Origin: Nitrososphaerota archaeon
GTDB taxonomy: Archaea; Thermoproteota; Nitrososphaeria; Nitrososphaerales; CADDZS01
Direction: 5' to 3'
Assembly: GCA_027886795.1 (NCBI GenBank)
Contig: JAPCJU010000091.1
Coordinates: forward strand, 1-5,732
DNA length: 5,732 nucleotides
Part shown: positions 5,437-5,732 of the stretch, one piece after another
How the letters are laid out: each line of letters begins with the position of its first letter
How positions within the stretch are numbered: position 1 is the first letter of the stretch
Translations under genes and position numbers: made by a program
The notes under the pieces: generated by a model
The model's database searches: none
Told to the model about the DNA's origin: nothing
The model's input: only the letters and a program-made list of their open reading frames with translations

Positions 5437-5732
5437 TTAGATCTGACCGCGCTCCGTGCCTAATGAAATGTTGTCGAAACCCGCACCTAATTTCTCAAGT
5501 CTTTTCTTGATTATTTCGCACGCAGTTTTAGAAGAGTCGATGGCGATCCATTTTCTTCCGAGACGCTGAGCCGTCGCCGGACAAGTGCCGCCTCCACACA
5601 TGGGATCTAGAACGATGTCGCCAGGATTTGTCGATGCCCTAAGGAGATATTCTAGGAGTCTTTCGGGCTTTTGAGTGGGATAGCCGAGTCGCTCCTTCGC
5701 AGTCGCGGACAAGAGGGGAATCCTGATGATGT
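5437..5732 (-). CDS. DNA N4/N6 methyltransferase, C-terminal part only
   Basis: The frame is open from the right edge to TAA at 5437-5439 (97 residues visible). It shows the end of a beta-class (order IV...I) DNA methyltransferase: GYPTQKPERLLEYLL, then motif I as DPMCGGGT (the SAM-binding loop, usually DPFxGxGT), then a motif II-like stretch, WIAIDSS. The catalytic (D/N/S)PP(Y/W) motif must lie beyond the window. The protein ends about 35 residues after motif II with a short tail (FDNISLGTERGQI). A TTG at 5712 is not the start, because the frame and family similarity continue upstream. Target sequence, base specificity and any paired restriction enzyme cannot be judged here. The 94-nt gap to the hydrolase suggests separate transcription. 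Confidence 0.85.
   Translation of the reverse strand, partial: IIRIPLLSATAKERLGYPTQKPERLLEYLLRASTNPGDIVLDPMCGGGTCPATAQRLGRKWIAIDSSKTACEIIKKRLEKLGAGFDNISLGTERGQI

Overview
This window most likely comes from an archaeon, perhaps a mesophilic member of the Thaumarchaeota/Bathyarchaeota side (Thermoproteota). This is an inference. First genes of transcription units lack Shine-Dalgarno sites and have TATA/BRE-like boxes about 30-40 nt before the start codon. TTG starts recur, and the better SD-like sites lie before genes inside operons. No rRNA, tRNA, CRISPR array, IS element or phage gene was seen, and base composition looks even by eye.

Layout, left to right. (1) Positions 1-2304 hold four minus-strand genes, transcribed right to left: a ribbon-helix-helix (RHH) regulator with a long uncharacterised C-terminal region (1810-2304), a tiny two-helix membrane protein without a clear start codon (1608-1787, frame open to about 1820), a double-SIS sugar-phosphate isomerase-like protein (558-1544), and a class I SAM methyltransferase that runs off the left edge (1-561). 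The last two overlap by 4 nt. (2) Positions 2305-2585 form a divergent promoter region with palindromes and a 48-bp-period direct repeat that look like regulator operators. (3) A plus-strand alpha/alpha-toroid (squalene-cyclase/prenyltransferase-repeat) protein occupies 2586-3536. (4) A minus-strand pair follows: a metallo-beta-lactamase-fold hydrolase (4650-5342) coupled by an ATGA overlap to a sulfite-oxidase-family molybdoenzyme (3538-4653). (5) The C-terminal end of a DNA N4/N6 methyltransferase enters from the right edge (5437-5732).

The most notable observation is in the molybdoenzyme. Its frame begins at an ATG overlapping the hydrolase stop codon, but an in-frame TGA interrupts it at codon 17. 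The remaining 354 sense codons are open and keep family residues, including the FVRNH and CAGN motifs. This is a recent nonsense mutation, a sequence error, or a gene expressed by an unusual route. The second point of interest is the RHH regulator, its membrane microprotein and the repeated operators, which resemble an autoregulated two-gene module but lack any recognisable toxin.
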